In this document: positions 1 to 9,461 of the stretch, one piece after another
Position numbering within the stretch: the first letter of the stretch is position 1
Layout: the number at the start of each line of letters is the position of its first letter
Source of the DNA: Catellatospora sichuanensis
GTDB taxonomy: Bacteria > Actinomycetota > Actinomycetes > Mycobacteriales > Micromonosporaceae
NCBI RefSeq assembly: GCF_007483665.1
Contig: NZ_VIQO01000010.1
Coordinates: 62,001-126,000 of the forward strand
Direction of reading: 5' to 3'
DNA: 64,000 nt
Notes under the pieces: generated by a model
Database searches by the model: none
The model's input: only the letters and a program-made list of their open reading frames with translations
Told to the model about the DNA's origin: nothing
Translations under genes and position numbers: made by a program

Positions 1-60
1 GGCGGGGGCCGCGCCGGGCTCGACCCGCTGGGTGGGCTCATCATGCGCGAGGCTGTCCAC
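1..60 (-). CDS. 5' end of an unidentified gene, divergent from metG
   Basis: Twenty codons are visible from a GTG at 60-58 before the gene runs off the left edge. They begin V-D-S-L-A-H-D-E, and 18 of 20 codons end in G or C, as in real genes here. A TATGAG hexamer sits 7 bases upstream of the GTG on this strand, resembling the leaderless promoters elsewhere in the window. Too little is visible to name the product. In other actinobacteria rsmI and a protein O-mannosyltransferase gene lie near metG, so the latter is a guess only. Confidence 0.4.
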   Translation of the reverse strand, partial: MDSLAHDEPTQRVEPGAAPA

Positions 61-170
61 GTTATCCCTCATACCTGGTCATTTCACTCCAGTCGGACAC
101 CTGACAAGGGGATTTGCCGGGCGTGTCGTACGAGGTGACAACCGGTGCATGGGCCAGCGGCGGCCTTCAC

Positions 171-176
171 TACGCT
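171..176 (+). promoter_or_regulatory. -10 element of metG, leaderless type
   Basis: TACGCT lies 8 bases before the metG ATG at 185. There is no convincing Shine-Dalgarno sequence, so transcription probably starts at or next to the start codon. Confidence 0.5.
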
Positions 177-184
177 GGTTAGTC

Positions 185-1960
185 ATGAGTCACGTTCTCG
201 CCGCGGTCGCTTGGCCTTATGCGAACGGCCCCCGCCACATCGGTCATGTCTCCGGTTTCGGAGTGCCCTCCGACGTTTTCAGCCGGTACATGCGCATGGC
301 AGGCCACGACGTGCTCATGGTGTCGGGCACCGACGAGCACGGCACGCCGATCCAGGTGCAGGCCGACGCCGAGGGCATCACGCCCCGGGAGGCGGTCGAC
401 AAGTACAACCGCATGATCGTCGAGGACCTGCACGGGCTGGGCCTCGCCTACGACCTGTTCACCCGGACCACCACCCGCAACCACTACGCGGTGGTGCAGG
501 AGCTGTTCACCGCCCTGTTCGACAACGGGTACGTGATCGCGAAGACCACCCAGGCCGCGATCTCCCCGTCGACCGGCCGCGGCCTGCCCGACCGGTACAT
601 CGAGGGCACCTGCCCGATCTGCGGCTACACCAGCGCCCGCGGCGACCAGTGCGACAACTGCGGCAACCAGCTGGACCCGATCGACCTGATCGACCCCAAG
701 TCGAAGATCAACGGCGAGACGCCGGTGTTCGTCGACTCGGAGCACTACTTCCTGGACCTGTCGGCGTTCGCCGAGGCGCTGGGCGGGTGGCTGGACACCC
801 GCGAGGGCTGGCGGCCGAACGTGCTGCGCTTCTCCAAGAACCTGGTGGCCGACCTGCGGCCCCGCGCGATCACCCGGGACCTGGACTGGGGTGTGCCCAT
901 CCCGAAGGAGGGCTGGGACACCAAGCGCTTCTACGTCTGGTTCGACGCGGTCATCGGCTACCTGTCGGCCTCGATCGAGTGGGCGCGCCGGTCGGGCGAC
1001 CCGGAGGCGTGGCGCCGGTGGTGGCAGTCCGCGGACGGCCGGTCGTACTACTTCATGGGCAAGGACAACATCGTCTTCCACTCGCTGATCTGGCCGGCGA
1101 TCCTGCTCGGCTACGACGGCAAGGGTGACAAGGGCGGCAAGCCGGGCGAGCTCGGCGAGCTGGGCCTGCCCACCGAGGTGGTGTCCAGCGAGTACCTGAC
1201 GATGGAGGGCCGCAAGTTCTCCTCGTCGCGCCGGGTCGTCATCTACGTGCGCGACTTCCTGGAGCGCTACGACGCCGACGCGCTGCGCTACTACATCGCG
1301 GTGGCCGGTCCGGAGACCACCGACACCGACTTCACCTGGGCCGAGTTCCTGCGCCGCAACAACGACGAGCTGGTGGCGGGCTGGGGCAACCTGGTCAACC
1401 GCACCGTCTCGATGGCGGTGAAGAACTTCGGCGCCGTGCCGATGGCCAGTGACCTCACCGCGGAGGACACCGCGCTGCTGGAGACGGTGCGCGGCGGCTT
1501 CGCCACGATCGGCGGCCTGCTGGAGAACCACAAGCAGAAGGCCGCGATCAACGAGGCGATGCGCATCGTCGGCGAGGCCAACAAGTACCTGTCGGACCAG
1601 TCGCCGTGGAAGATCAAGGCGGAGGAGGACCGGCCGCGGCTGGCCACCATCCTGCACACCGCGCTCCAGGCGATCACCGACTGCAACACGCTGCTGACGC
1701 CGTTCCTGCCGCACGCCGCGCAGAAGATCCACCTGCTGCTGGGCGGGGAGGGTGTGCACGCGCCGATGCCCTCGATCGTCGAGGTGTCCGACCTGGACGG
1801 CGGCCCCGGCTATCCCGTGCTCACCGGCGACTACACCGTCGGCGCGAAGTGGGAGCCGCGCGAGCTGCGCGCCGGCACGCCGCTGAGCGCGCCGACCCCG
1901 GTGTTCAAGAAGCTGGACCCGTCCATCGTGGACGAGGAGCTGGCCCGGCTGGAGGGCTAG
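185..1960 (+). CDS. metG: Methionyl-tRNA synthetase
   Basis: Class I aminoacyl-tRNA synthetase that charges tRNA-Met in the cytoplasm. The 591-residue product has the HIGH signature at 18-21, a zinc knuckle made by Cys143, Cys146, Cys156 and Cys159, and a KMSKS-equivalent KFSSS at 344-348. The frame stays open further upstream, but the ATG at 185 begins exactly at the conserved [16 protein letters not shown] start and follows a TACGCT -10 element, so it was chosen. The length is normal for the short form without the C-terminal dimerisation domain. The stop codon shares the palindrome CTAG with the stop of the convergent next gene. Confidence 0.97.
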   Translation: MSHVLAAVAWPYANGPRHIGHVSGFGVPSDVFSRYMRMAGHDVLMVSGTDEHGTPIQVQADAEGITPREAVDKYNRMIVEDLHGLGLAYDLFTRTTTRNHYAVVQELFTALFDNGYVIAKTTQAAISPSTGRGLPDRYIEGTCPICGYTSARGDQCDNCGNQLDPIDLIDPKSKINGETPVFVDSEHYFLDLSAFAEALGGWLDTREGWRPNVLRFSKNLVADLRPRAITRDLDWGVPIPKEGWDTKRFYVWFDAVIGYLSASIEWARRSGDPEAWRRWWQSADGRSYYFMGKDNIVFHSLIWPAILLGYDGKGDKGGKPGELGELGLPTEVVSSEYLTMEGRKFSSSRRVVIYVRDFLERYDADALRYYIAVAGPETTDTDFTWAEFLRRNNDELVAGWGNLVNRTVSMAVKNFGAVPMASDLTAEDTALLETVRGGFATIGGLLENHKQKAAINEAMRIVGEANKYLSDQSPWKIKAEEDRPRLATILHTALQAITDCNTLLTPFLPHAAQKIHLLLGGEGVHAPMPSIVEVSDLDGGPGYPVLTGDYTVGAKWEPRELRAGTPLSAPTPVFKKLDPSIVDEELARLEG

Positions 1961-3189
1961 AGCGGGTAGCGGATGTCGACGTCCTGGGCGTCGGTGACCT
2001 CGGTCGCCGGCGCCCAGGCCTCGTACACGCCCCGTTCGTAGCACTGGGCCCCGAGCGCGGCCACGTTCGTCGGGTCGGGGCGGCACAGACGCAGCCGCAC
2101 CCAGTTGCTGTCGGCCGTGAGCACGGTGCAGGGCGCGCCGCGCCAGTGCGCGTAGCGGGTGCGCCGCAGCAGCGACTCGACCGGGTAGCGGGCGGCCCGG
2201 CTCATCGCCAGCACCCGGAACTCCTCCGGCGGGTCGGCGACGGCCTCGTACTCCTCGCCTCGGAACGTGCCGACGAGCCTGCTGTGCACGGTCTCGGTGC
2301 GTGGGATGGGCAGGTACTCCTGGTCTGCGCTGATCTCGCGGAGCGGGTGCAGCAGCCGCCGCCACTGCGGGCCCACCAGGCGCAGCCAACCGCGCTGCTC
2401 GGGCTGGAAGGTGTAGAGCACGATCTCGGTGCCGTCCGGCACGTACGCGACCAGCGCCGCATGTGCGGGCATCGGCAGGTCGGCGAAGTCCGCGGTGATC
2501 CATTCGGGGATCAGCTCGCTGCTGCTCGGCGCGAATCCGGTGCCCAGCACCGCCGCGCCGACCCGGTCGTGCGGCGGCATGGCCACCAGCCCGGCCACCG
2601 CGTCCCCGGTCGACGGCTGATAGTCGCGCGGATCGACGGCCCGCCAGCGCAACAGGTAGGCGATCTCGTCGGCGGGGTCCTGCGCGCCGGTGCCGTTCGC
2701 GCCGAGTACGGCCAGCTCGGCGGGGGTCCGCAGGTGCGCGAGGTCCCACTCGCGGTAGCAGAAGCCGTGCGGCAGGCGGCCGCGCAGCAGCGCGGTGACT
2801 CCCGTGGGGTCCAGCGGCATGACCATCCTGGTGCCCCGGCGCACGGTGGCGCTGCCCCGCACGGTGCCGATCAGCTCGGCGGCCTGCCGGTCGCGTGGCG
2901 GGCGCTGGCTCAGCCGATGCACGTGCTCCCAGCTCACCGCACGCGACAGCGGTGCGCACAGCGGCGACTCCGGGTGCGTCGCGGGCAGCGCCTGCGCGCC
3001 GGCGGCGACCTCGGCGGCCGGCACGAACCGGTGGTACGCCCAGCGGGCAGGGTTGTCCAGGCGCAGGAAGCCGGGCGCGGGAGTTTCGCTGAACAGTTCG
3101 TACGCAGCGCCACCGGCGATCGCGTCCGCGGCGTAGGCGCGGCCGTCCACGAGGACCGTGCCGCGGTCGGTGTCATTGACGGTCGTCAC
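1957..3189 (-). CDS. Conserved-looking protein of unknown function, 410 aa
   Basis: I do not recognise a family. The product is 410 residues, soluble, with no signal peptide or membrane segment, and rich in Arg, Trp and Tyr. The first 55 residues (G-R-A-Y-A-A-D ... F-V-P-A-A-E-V) loosely resemble the last third (G-E-E-Y-E-A-V ... W-A-P-A-T-E-V), so an old internal duplication is possible. The start is a GTG at 3189 followed by T-T-V-N-D-T-D; the frame remains open far upstream, but that part overlaps tatD and the P450 gene and is antisense noise. It converges with metG, sharing CTAG at 1957-1960. Codon use matches the neighbours, so it is likely a real gene. Confidence 0.75.
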   Translation of the reverse strand: MTTVNDTDRGTVLVDGRAYAADAIAGGAAYELFSETPAPGFLRLDNPARWAYHRFVPAAEVAAGAQALPATHPESPLCAPLSRAVSWEHVHRLSQRPPRDRQAAELIGTVRGSATVRRGTRMVMPLDPTGVTALLRGRLPHGFCYREWDLAHLRTPAELAVLGANGTGAQDPADEIAYLLRWRAVDPRDYQPSTGDAVAGLVAMPPHDRVGAAVLGTGFAPSSSELIPEWITADFADLPMPAHAALVAYVPDGTEIVLYTFQPEQRGWLRLVGPQWRRLLHPLREISADQEYLPIPRTETVHSRLVGTFRGEEYEAVADPPEEFRVLAMSRAARYPVESLLRRTRYAHWRGAPCTVLTADSNWVRLRLCRPDPTNVAALGAQCYERGVYEAWAPATEVTDAQDVDIRYPL

Positions 3190-3330
3190 GGGCTTTGACG
3201 CTAATGCCCGCGTGTGCCCCGCAGATGAACACGGACTGAACAGACGGCCGCGCGCGGGGTGATCGACCTCGCAGCGGTACGGGGTGCTCACCGACCGCAG
3301 TGCGGGTCGGCGGGGTGGGATCATGGGCGG

Positions 3331-4185
3331 GTGACGAACGAACGCGCCGCGCGGGCCGCCGAACGCCGCTGGGAGTCCTTCCCGCCCGCTCCGGAGGCAC
3401 TGCCCCACCCCGTGCTGGACAGCCACACCCACCTGGACATCGTCGCCGAGGACGGTGGCGACCCGGCCACCCAGATCGACGCCGCCGCGAAGGTGGGCGT
3501 GGACCGGCTGGTGCAGGTGGGCGTCGATGTGCGGTCCTCGCGCTGGGGCGTGGCCTGCGCCGCGGCGCATCCCGCCGTCGTCGCGACCGTGGCGCTGCAC
3601 CCCAACGAGGCACCTCGGCTGTCTGATCTGGATGCAGCGCTCGCGGAGATCGCGTCGTTGGCCGAGGACCCCCGGGTGCGCGGCATCGGCGAGACGGGCC
3701 TTGACTTCTTCCGTACCAAGGACGAAGGGCTGAAGCCGCAGGAACGCAGCTTCCGCGCCCACATCGCGCTGGCCAAGCGGGTCGGCAAACCGCTGGTCAT
3801 CCACGACCGGGACGCCCACGCCGACGTGCTGCGGGTGCTCGACGACGAGGGCGCGCCGCAGACCGTGGTGATGCACTGCTTCTCCGGCGACGAGGCGTTC
3901 GCCGCCGAGTGCGTGCGGCGCGGCTTCGTGCTGTCCTTCGCCGGCACGGTGACCTTCAAGAACGCCCCGCAGCTGCGCGCGGCGGCCGCGCTGACCCCGC
4001 CGGAGCAGATCCTGGTCGAGACGGACGCGCCGTATCTGACGCCGATGCCGCACCGGGGGCGGCCCAATGCCTCCTACCTGATCCCGCTGACCGTGCGGGC
4101 GCTCGCCGAGGCCAAGGGCATGCCGCTGGCCGAGATGTGCCAGGCGATCTCGGCCAACGGCGACCGGATCTTCGGCCCCTGGTGA
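3331..4185 (+). CDS. TatD family metal-dependent hydrolase
   Basis: TIM-barrel metal-dependent hydrolase of the TatD/YcfH family; characterised members are 3'-5' DNA/RNA exonucleases or tRNA/DNA quality-control enzymes. Metal ligands are visible in order: H-T-H in L-D-S-H-T-H-L-D near residue 30, the Glu in G-I-G-E-T-G-L-D, His in V-I-H-D-R-D, His in M-H-C-F-S-G, and Asp in V-E-T-D-A-P-Y-L. The 284-residue length from the GTG at 3331 is normal plus about 20 residues at the N-terminus. A GATCAT hexamer lies 6 bases upstream of that GTG. The metG-tatD order is conserved in actinobacteria. Confidence 0.93.
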   Translation: MTNERAARAAERRWESFPPAPEALPHPVLDSHTHLDIVAEDGGDPATQIDAAAKVGVDRLVQVGVDVRSSRWGVACAAAHPAVVATVALHPNEAPRLSDLDAALAEIASLAEDPRVRGIGETGLDFFRTKDEGLKPQERSFRAHIALAKRVGKPLVIHDRDAHADVLRVLDDEGAPQTVVMHCFSGDEAFAAECVRRGFVLSFAGTVTFKNAPQLRAAAALTPPEQILVETDAPYLTPMPHRGRPNASYLIPLTVRALAEAKGMPLAEMCQAISANGDRIFGPW

Positions 4186-4200
4186 GTCTCGCGACGGTGT

Positions 4201-4206
4201 TAGCCT
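4201..4206 (+). promoter_or_regulatory. -10 element of the P450 gene, leaderless type
   Basis: TAGCCT is 7 bases before the ATG at 4214, with no Shine-Dalgarno sequence between. The P450 gene therefore seems to have its own promoter although it starts 28 bases after tatD. Confidence 0.5.
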
Positions 4207-4213
4207 CGTCGAT

Positions 4214-5542
4214 ATGACGACGGTCGCCATCCCCTCGCCGCCCGGCCTGCCCCTGCTCGGGCACCTGCTGGAGATGAACCGGGACATGCCCGGCTTCCTG
4301 CAGCACGCGGCCCGGACCACCGGCCCGGTCAGCCGGGTGCGGATGGGGCCACTGTCGATGGTGCTCGTCGCCGATCCGCTGCTGGTACACGACATGCTGG
4401 TCAGGCGGCCGCAGGAGTTCGCCAAGTCGTGGCGTACCGCCCGGCTCATCCAGGGCCACGTCGGCGACGGTCTGCTCACCCGCGAGGGCGGCGAGCACCG
4501 CCGGCACCGGCGGCTGATGCTGCCGAGCCTGCACACCCAGCGCATCTCCCGGTATGGCGAGATCATGGTCGGCGAGTCGCGGCGGCTGGCCGATTCCTGG
4601 GCCGACGGGCAGCAGGTCGAGGTCGTCGAGCAGATGACGCAGCTGACCCTGCGCATCGTCGGCGCGTCGCTGTTCACCGTGGACGACGACGGCGCGGAGG
4701 TCTTCGCCGCGGTGCACGACTTCGTCAACTCGCTCAACGCGTACCTGCTGTCCTTCGGGCTGCTGCCCGGCTGGCTGCCGACGAAGACCCACCGCTGGCG
4801 CAAGGCGAGCGTCGCCCGCATGGACCGGCTGTCGTACGAGCTGATCCGGCAGCGCCGGGAGCGCGGCGGCGACGGTGGTGACCTGCTGTCCATGCTGATC
4901 AACGCGAGGGACCCGGAGGGCGGCCCGGCGCTGACCGACGCCGAGATCCGCGACGAGCTGCTGACCATGTTCTTCGCCGGGCACGAGACCAGCGCCACCG
5001 CGCTGACCTGGGCCTGCTACGAGCTGGCCCGGCATCCGGAGATCGCCGAGAAGCTGCGCGCCGAAGTGGCCGAGGTGCTCGGTGAGCGCCCCGCCACCAT
5101 GGCGGACCTGCCGAACCTGCCCTACCTCGGCCAGGTGGTGAAGGAGACGCTGCGGCGCTGGCCCCCGGGCTGGCTGTTCGACCGCACCCCGGTCGCCGAG
5201 ACGGAGCTCGGCGGGCACACCGTCAAGCCGGGGCAGGTCCTCTTCTTCAGCCCATACGTGATCCACACCGATCCGGCCTACTGGCCGGAGCCGGAGGAGT
5301 TCCGGCCCGAGCGGTTCGCGCCCGGCGTGGAGATCCCGCGCGAGGCGTACCTGCCGTTCGGCGACGGCCCGCGCATCTGCGTCGGCAACCGCTTCGCCGA
5401 GGCCGAGATCGCGCTGGTGCTGGCCACGCTGGTGCCCCGGGTGAGGCTGGAGCCGGTCTCCGACCAGCCGGTGCGGTTGTCCGGCCAGGCCACCATCCGG
5501 CCCAGGGGCGGGCTGCGGATGACGGTGCGCAAGGCGGGGTGA
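4214..5542 (+). CDS. Cytochrome P450 monooxygenase
   Basis: Soluble heme-thiolate monooxygenase, 442 residues. Seen: the oxygen-binding I-helix motif A-G-H-E-T at 255-259, the ExxR pair Glu311/Arg314 (K-E-T-L-R), the P-E-R-F meander, and the heme-binding loop F-G-D-G-P-R-I-C-V-G-N-R with the axial ligand Cys389. The AGHET form and the overall layout resemble the CYP102/CYP4-like branch more than the antibiotic-tailoring CYP105/107 type. No ferredoxin or reductase gene is adjacent, so the electron donor and substrate are unknown. It sits between tatD and rsmA, where many actinobacteria have the resuscitation factor gene rpfB. Confidence 0.95.
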   Translation: MTTVAIPSPPGLPLLGHLLEMNRDMPGFLQHAARTTGPVSRVRMGPLSMVLVADPLLVHDMLVRRPQEFAKSWRTARLIQGHVGDGLLTREGGEHRRHRRLMLPSLHTQRISRYGEIMVGESRRLADSWADGQQVEVVEQMTQLTLRIVGASLFTVDDDGAEVFAAVHDFVNSLNAYLLSFGLLPGWLPTKTHRWRKASVARMDRLSYELIRQRRERGGDGGDLLSMLINARDPEGGPALTDAEIRDELLTMFFAGHETSATALTWACYELARHPEIAEKLRAEVAEVLGERPATMADLPNLPYLGQVVKETLRRWPPGWLFDRTPVAETELGGHTVKPGQVLFFSPYVIHTDPAYWPEPEEFRPERFAPGVEIPREAYLPFGDGPRICVGNRFAEAEIALVLATLVPRVRLEPVSDQPVRLSGQATIRPRGGLRMTVRKAG

Positions 5543-5557
5543 CCCCGGGCCGCCGGA

Positions 5558-5563
5558 TAGCCT
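5558..5563 (+). promoter_or_regulatory. -10 element of rsmA, leaderless type
   Basis: TAGCCT precedes the GTG at 5570 by 6 bases. The G-rich spacer is too close to the start to act as an ordinary ribosome binding site. Confidence 0.5.
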
Positions 5564-5569
5564 GAGGGG

Positions 5570-6427
5570 GTGACCGTTGAACAGGCAAGACTGCTCGGCC
5601 CGGCGGAGATCCGGGAGCTGGCCGCGCGGCTCGGCGTCGCGCCGACCAAGAAGCTCGGGCAGAACTTCCTGCACGACCCCAACACCATCCGGCGCATCGT
5701 GGCCGCCGCCGAGCTCGATCCGGCCGACGTCGCCGTCGAGGTCGGGCCCGGCCTCGGCTCGCTGACGCTGGGCCTGCTGACGGCCGCCGCGCACGTGCAC
5801 GCCGTGGAGATCGACCCGCCGCTGGCCGCCGCGCTCGGCGCGACCGCCGCCGAGCGCGCCCCCGGGTTGGCCGACCGGCTCACCATCCACAATGGCGACG
5901 CCATGCGCGTCACCGCGGCCGAGTTCGATCCGCCGCCCACGGCGCTGGTGGCGAACCTGCCGTACAACGTCGCCGTGCCGGTGGTGCTGCACCTGCTGGC
6001 CGAGCTGCCGGGTATCCGGCACGGCCTGGTCATGGTGCAGAAGGAGGTCGCCGATCGGCTCACCGCCCCGCCCGGCAGCAAGATCTACGGCATCCCGTCG
6101 GTGAAGCTCGCCTGGTATGCCTCCTCCCGCCAGGCGGGCAAGGTGCCGCCCGCGGTGTTCTGGCCGGTGCCCAACGTGGACTCGGGCCTGGTCTCCTTCA
6201 CCCGCCGCGAGCCGCCCCGCGACGACGTCGCCCGGGAGGCGGTGTTCGCCGTGGTCGACGCGGCGTTCGCACAGCGGCGCAAGACGCTGCGGGCCGCGCT
6301 GGCCGGCTGGGCGGGCAGCCCTCCGGCGGCGGAGGCGCTGCTGCGCAAGGCCGGCATCGACCCGTCGGCCCGCGGCGAGCAGCTCGACGTGCACGCGTTC
6401 GCCGCCCTGGCGGCCGCGAAGCACTGA
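5570..6427 (+). CDS. rsmA: 16S rRNA (adenine-1518/1519-N6) dimethyltransferase RsmA/KsgA
   Basis: Uses S-adenosylmethionine to dimethylate two adjacent adenines in the 3' terminal hairpin of 16S rRNA during 30S maturation. The 285-residue product has the family N-terminus K-K-L-G-Q-N-F-L at 27-34, the SAM-binding motif E-V-G-P-G-L-G at 57-63 and the catalytic N-L-P-Y-N at 129-133, followed by the C-terminal helical domain with A-Q-R-R-K-T-L-R. The GTG start is fixed by the TAGCCT element 6 bases upstream. It precedes ispE, as in mycobacteria, but a 183-base gap with a large palindrome separates them. Confidence 0.97.
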   Translation: MTVEQARLLGPAEIRELAARLGVAPTKKLGQNFLHDPNTIRRIVAAAELDPADVAVEVGPGLGSLTLGLLTAAAHVHAVEIDPPLAAALGATAAERAPGLADRLTIHNGDAMRVTAAEFDPPPTALVANLPYNVAVPVVLHLLAELPGIRHGLVMVQKEVADRLTAPPGSKIYGIPSVKLAWYASSRQAGKVPPAVFWPVPNVDSGLVSFTRREPPRDDVAREAVFAVVDAAFAQRRKTLRAALAGWAGSPPAAEALLRKAGIDPSARGEQLDVHAFAALAAAKH

Positions 6428-6434
6428 CTTTGAT

Positions 6435-6495
6435 CGACGCTGGCCTATCTCATCGAATTTACGTAGATCGAATTCGATGAGATAGGCCAGCGTCG
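6435..6495. repeat. Long perfect palindrome, family A copy 1
   Basis: Arms 6435-6459 and 6471-6495 are perfect 25-base inverted repeats around an 11-base loop, starting 8 bases after the rsmA stop. The arm core is GACGCTGGCCTAT, then CTCA, then TCGAA. A second copy with the same core and a different, still-paired 4-base insert is at 15738-15802. There is no T-run, so it is not a standard intrinsic terminator, though it could stop transcription or act as an RNA stability element. Confidence 0.85.
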
Positions 6496-6597
6496 ACGTA
6501 AGGCGGGACCGGGGACGGGCGGTGGGGCGGCGCAGGGCGGTGGGCGGGGGTCGTGGGAGCGGGGTGCTGCGCCGCCGGGTGATCCGGGTGGGGCCAG

Positions 6598-6603
6598 TAC
6601 GCT
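6598..6603 (+). promoter_or_regulatory. -10 element of ispE, leaderless type
   Basis: TACGCT is 7 bases before the GTG at 6611. Confidence 0.5.
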
Positions 6604-6610
6604 GGTCGGC

Positions 6611-7567
6611 GTGACAGAGGCATGGACGCTCGGCGGCGACGACGATGACCTGGCGGGAGCCTTGTCAGGACCGGTCCGGGTGAGAGTGCCCGCGAAGATC
6701 AACCTGCACCTCGGGGTCGGCCCGCTGCGGTCCGACGGTTACCACGAGCTGCACACCGTGTACCACGCCATCTCCGTGTACGACGAGGTCACCGCGCGGT
6801 CCGGGGACACGCTGAGCCTGACCATGCAGGGCGAGGGCGTCGGCGAGCTGGAGCTGGACGACAGCAACCTGGTGATCCGGGCCGCGCACGCGCTGGCCGC
6901 CACCGCCAAGGTGCCCGCCCACGCCCGGTTGCACCTGCGCAAGACGATTCCGCTCGCGGGCGGCCTGGCCGGCGGGTCCGCCGACGCCGCCGCGACCCTG
7001 GTCGCGCTGGACGCGCTGTGGGGCACCGGCCTGGGCCGGGACGAGCTGGCCAGGATCGCCGCCACGCTCGGCTCCGACGTGCCGTTCCTGCTGTACGGCG
7101 GCACCGCGCTGGGCACCGGCCACGGTGAGGCGGTCAGCCCGGTGCTGGCCCGCGCCAACCGGTGGCACTGGGTGGTGGCCTTCGCCGACGGCGGCCTGTC
7201 CACCCCGCGGGTCTACGGCGAGCTGGACCGGATGCGTGCCGCCGGCACCGCACCCGCCCCGCTGAACAGCAGCGACGACCTGCTCAGCGCGCTGCGCCAG
7301 CGGGATCCCGCGGTGCTCGGCGCGGTGCTCGGCAACGACCTGCAGGCGGCCGCGCTGTCGCTGCGGCCCTCGCTGGCCGAGACGCTCGACGTGGGCGACA
7401 AGGCGGGCGCGCTCGCCAGCCTGGTCTCCGGCAGCGGCCCGACCTGTGTCTTCCTGGCCCGTGACGAAGCCCACGGGGCAGACCTCGCCCAGGCGCTGCG
7501 GGAGTCGGGGCTGTGCCGCGGGGTGCAGCAGGCATACGGAGCAGTGCACGGCGCCCGGATAGGCTGA
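6611..7567 (+). CDS. ispE: 4-diphosphocytidyl-2-C-methyl-D-erythritol kinase
   Basis: GHMP-family kinase that phosphorylates CDP-methylerythritol in the MEP pathway to isoprenoid precursors. Seen in 318 residues: the substrate-binding motif P-A-K-I-N-L-H-L near residue 26, the ATP-binding glycine-rich loop P-L-A-G-G-L-A-G-G-S-A-D-A-A at 114-127, and the C-terminal G-S-G-P-T loop. The first 20 residues are an acidic extension (D-D-D-D) that many homologues lack. The GTG start is supported by the TACGCT element 7 bases upstream. The next gene begins 7 bases after its stop. Confidence 0.96.
   Translation: MTEAWTLGGDDDDLAGALSGPVRVRVPAKINLHLGVGPLRSDGYHELHTVYHAISVYDEVTARSGDTLSLTMQGEGVGELELDDSNLVIRAAHALAATAKVPAHARLHLRKTIPLAGGLAGGSADAAATLVALDALWGTGLGRDELARIAATLGSDVPFLLYGGTALGTGHGEAVSPVLARANRWHWVVAFADGGLSTPRVYGELDRMRAAGTAPAPLNSSDDLLSALRQRDPAVLGAVLGNDLQAAALSLRPSLAETLDVGDKAGALASLVSGSGPTCVFLARDEAHGADLAQALRESGLCRGVQQAYGAVHGARIG
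7560..7565 (+). promoter_or_regulatory. -10 element of the ABC-F gene
   Basis: TAGGCT overlaps the end of ispE and lies 9 bases before the ATG at 7575, so the ABC-F gene can be transcribed on its own with almost no leader. Confidence 0.45.
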
Positions 7568-7574
7568 CCTCACC

Positions 7575-9377
7575 ATGGCCAATATCATCAATCTGGACCG
7601 GGTCGGCAAGGGTTACGGCCCGACCGGTCCCCTGCTCACCGACGTCTCCCTGGGTCTCGACGACGCCGACCGGATCGGCGTGGTGGGCCTCAACGGGGCC
7701 GGCAAGTCGACCCTGCTGCGGATGCTGACCAAGGCCGAGGACCCCGATTCCGGGCGCGTCACCCACCGCCGCGACCTGCGCGTCTCCGCGCTGCCGCAGG
7801 CGCTGGACCTGGCCCCGGACCTGACCGTGCGGGATGTGGTGTTGGGCGACGCCTGGCTGCCCGCCGCGTTCGAGGCCGAGCACGAGTGGGCCGGCGACTC
7901 CGGCGTGCGCAACATCCTCGACGGCCTGGGCATGCCCGGTCTCGGGCTGGACCAGCCGGTCGGGCCGATGTCCGGCGGCGAGCGGCGGCGTATCGCGCTC
8001 GCGGCGCTGCTGGTGCGCCCGACCGACCTGCTGATCCTCGACGAGCCCACCAACCACCTCGACATCGCGGGCGTCAACTGGCTGGCCCGCTACCTCAACG
8101 AGAGCCTGCGCGGCGCGCTGGTCGTGGTCACCCACGACCGGTGGTTCCTCGACGCGGTCTGCAACCACATCTGGGAGGTCGCCGACCAGCAGGTGCGGGC
8201 GTACGACGGCGGCTTCGCCGCGTGGATCCTGGCCCGCGCCGAGCGGGAGCGGGTCGCCGCGGTGACCGAGTCCCGCCGCCAGAACCTGCTCCGCAAGGAG
8301 ATCGCCTGGCTGCGACGCGGCCCGCCGGCCCGCACCTCGAAGCCGAAGTTCCGCATCGACGCCGCGAACGCGCTGATCGCGGACGTGCCCGAGGCCCGCG
8401 ATCAGGTCACCCTGGCCAAGCTGGCCACCGCCCGCCTCGGTCGCCAGGTGTACGACCTGGAGAACGTCACCCTGTACGCCGGGCCGAAGCTGATCCTGGA
8501 CGACGTGACCTGGCACGTCGGCCCCGGCGACCGGATCGCGCTGCTCGGCGCGAACGGCGCGGGCAAGTCGACGCTGCTGCGGCTGCTGGCCAGGGTCACC
8601 GACGCGGCAGGCTTCCGCGCCGGTCAGACGGTACGCCCCGCGTTCCTGTCCCAGGAACTCGCGGAACTGCCGGGCGAGCTGCGGCTGTTGGAGGCCGTCG
8701 AGCAGGTGGCCCGGCGGGCCAAGCTCGGCGACCGGGAGCTGTCGGCGTCGCAGCTGGCCGAGGTGTTCGGCTTCACCGACCGCCGGGTGTGGACCCCGGT
8801 GTCCGACCTGTCCGGTGGCGAGCGCCGGCGGCTGCAGATGCTGCGCCTGCTCGCGGGCGAGCCGAACGTGCTGATCCTCGACGAGCCCACCAACGACCTG
8901 GACACCGACACGCTGGCCTCGCTGGAGGACCTGCTCGACACCTGGCCCGGCACGATGGTCGTGGCCAGCCACGACCGCTACCTGGTCGAGCGCGTCTGCG
9001 ACAAGGTGTTCGGCCTGTTCGGCGACGGCAAGATCCGGCACCTGCCGGGCGGCGTCGACGAGTACCTGCAGCGCGTCGACCACGAGGCGGCGCGGGTGGG
9101 CGGGGCTTCGGCAGGGTCGGTCAAGGAGCTGAAGGCCGAGCGCACCGGCGGGCCGAGCGCGGCCGAGGTGCGTGCCGCGAAGAAGGAGGTCTCGCGGGTC
9201 GAGCGGCAGATCGACAAGCTCGACCAGCGGGTGGCGAAGGTGCACGCGCAGATGGCCGAGCATGCCACCGACTTCGCGAAGATCGCCGAGCTGGACGCGA
9301 GCCTCAAGGCGCTGCAGGACGAGCGCGGGCTGCTCGAGGACGAGTGGCTCAACCTCGCGGAGCTGATCTCCGAGTAG
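7575..9377 (+). CDS. ABC-F family ATPase (Uup/EttA-like)
   Basis: Cytoplasmic ATPase with two nucleotide-binding domains and no membrane segment; the family acts on ribosomes, in translation or antibiotic protection. In 600 residues: Walker A G-L-N-G-A-G-K-S-T near 36, signature S-G-G-E-R-R-R, Walker B D-E-P-T-N-H-L-D, then an interdomain linker, second Walker A G-A-N-G-A-G-K-S-T, signature L-S-G-G-E-R-R-R, and D-E-P-T-N-D-L-D. The last 80 residues are a charged coiled coil (E-V-R-A-A-K-K-E-V-S ... R-V-A-K-V-H), which is the Uup-like C-terminal domain. It follows ispE, a conserved actinobacterial arrangement. Confidence 0.95.
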   Translation: MANIINLDRVGKGYGPTGPLLTDVSLGLDDADRIGVVGLNGAGKSTLLRMLTKAEDPDSGRVTHRRDLRVSALPQALDLAPDLTVRDVVLGDAWLPAAFEAEHEWAGDSGVRNILDGLGMPGLGLDQPVGPMSGGERRRIALAALLVRPTDLLILDEPTNHLDIAGVNWLARYLNESLRGALVVVTHDRWFLDAVCNHIWEVADQQVRAYDGGFAAWILARAERERVAAVTESRRQNLLRKEIAWLRRGPPARTSKPKFRIDAANALIADVPEARDQVTLAKLATARLGRQVYDLENVTLYAGPKLILDDVTWHVGPGDRIALLGANGAGKSTLLRLLARVTDAAGFRAGQTVRPAFLSQELAELPGELRLLEAVEQVARRAKLGDRELSASQLAEVFGFTDRRVWTPVSDLSGGERRRLQMLRLLAGEPNVLILDEPTNDLDTDTLASLEDLLDTWPGTMVVASHDRYLVERVCDKVFGLFGDGKIRHLPGGVDEYLQRVDHEAARVGGASAGSVKELKAERTGGPSAAEVRAAKKEVSRVERQIDKLDQRVAKVHAQMAEHATDFAKIAELDASLKALQDERGLLEDEWLNLAELISE

Positions 9378-9415
9378 CGCCCGCACTGGCGGATCGCGGG
9401 TCAGGGGAGGCCTGA

Positions 9416-9421
9416 TAGCCT
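9416..9421 (+). promoter_or_regulatory. -10 element upstream of the DUF4383-like pair
   Basis: TAGCCT lies 40 bases before the ATG at 9462, so this transcript would have a leader of about 33 bases carrying GGAG near 9451. It contrasts with the leaderless genes just before it. Confidence 0.4.
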
Positions 9422-9461
9422 CACGCATCCCCTGACCCCTCGTACCCGTCGGAGCTGCGAC

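Noticed and set aside
179-2959. Very long open frame on the minus strand across metG (over 900 codons)
   Set aside because: It is antisense to metG, has Arg/Ala/His-rich composition without domains, and arises from high third-position GC on the other strand. Similar shadows at 7284-9911, 36060-38609 and 61389-63941 were rejected for the same reason.
4214-5542. A secondary-metabolite gene cluster around the P450
   Set aside because: All neighbours are housekeeping genes (tatD, rsmA, ispE); there are no biosynthetic enzymes, regulators or ferredoxins nearby.
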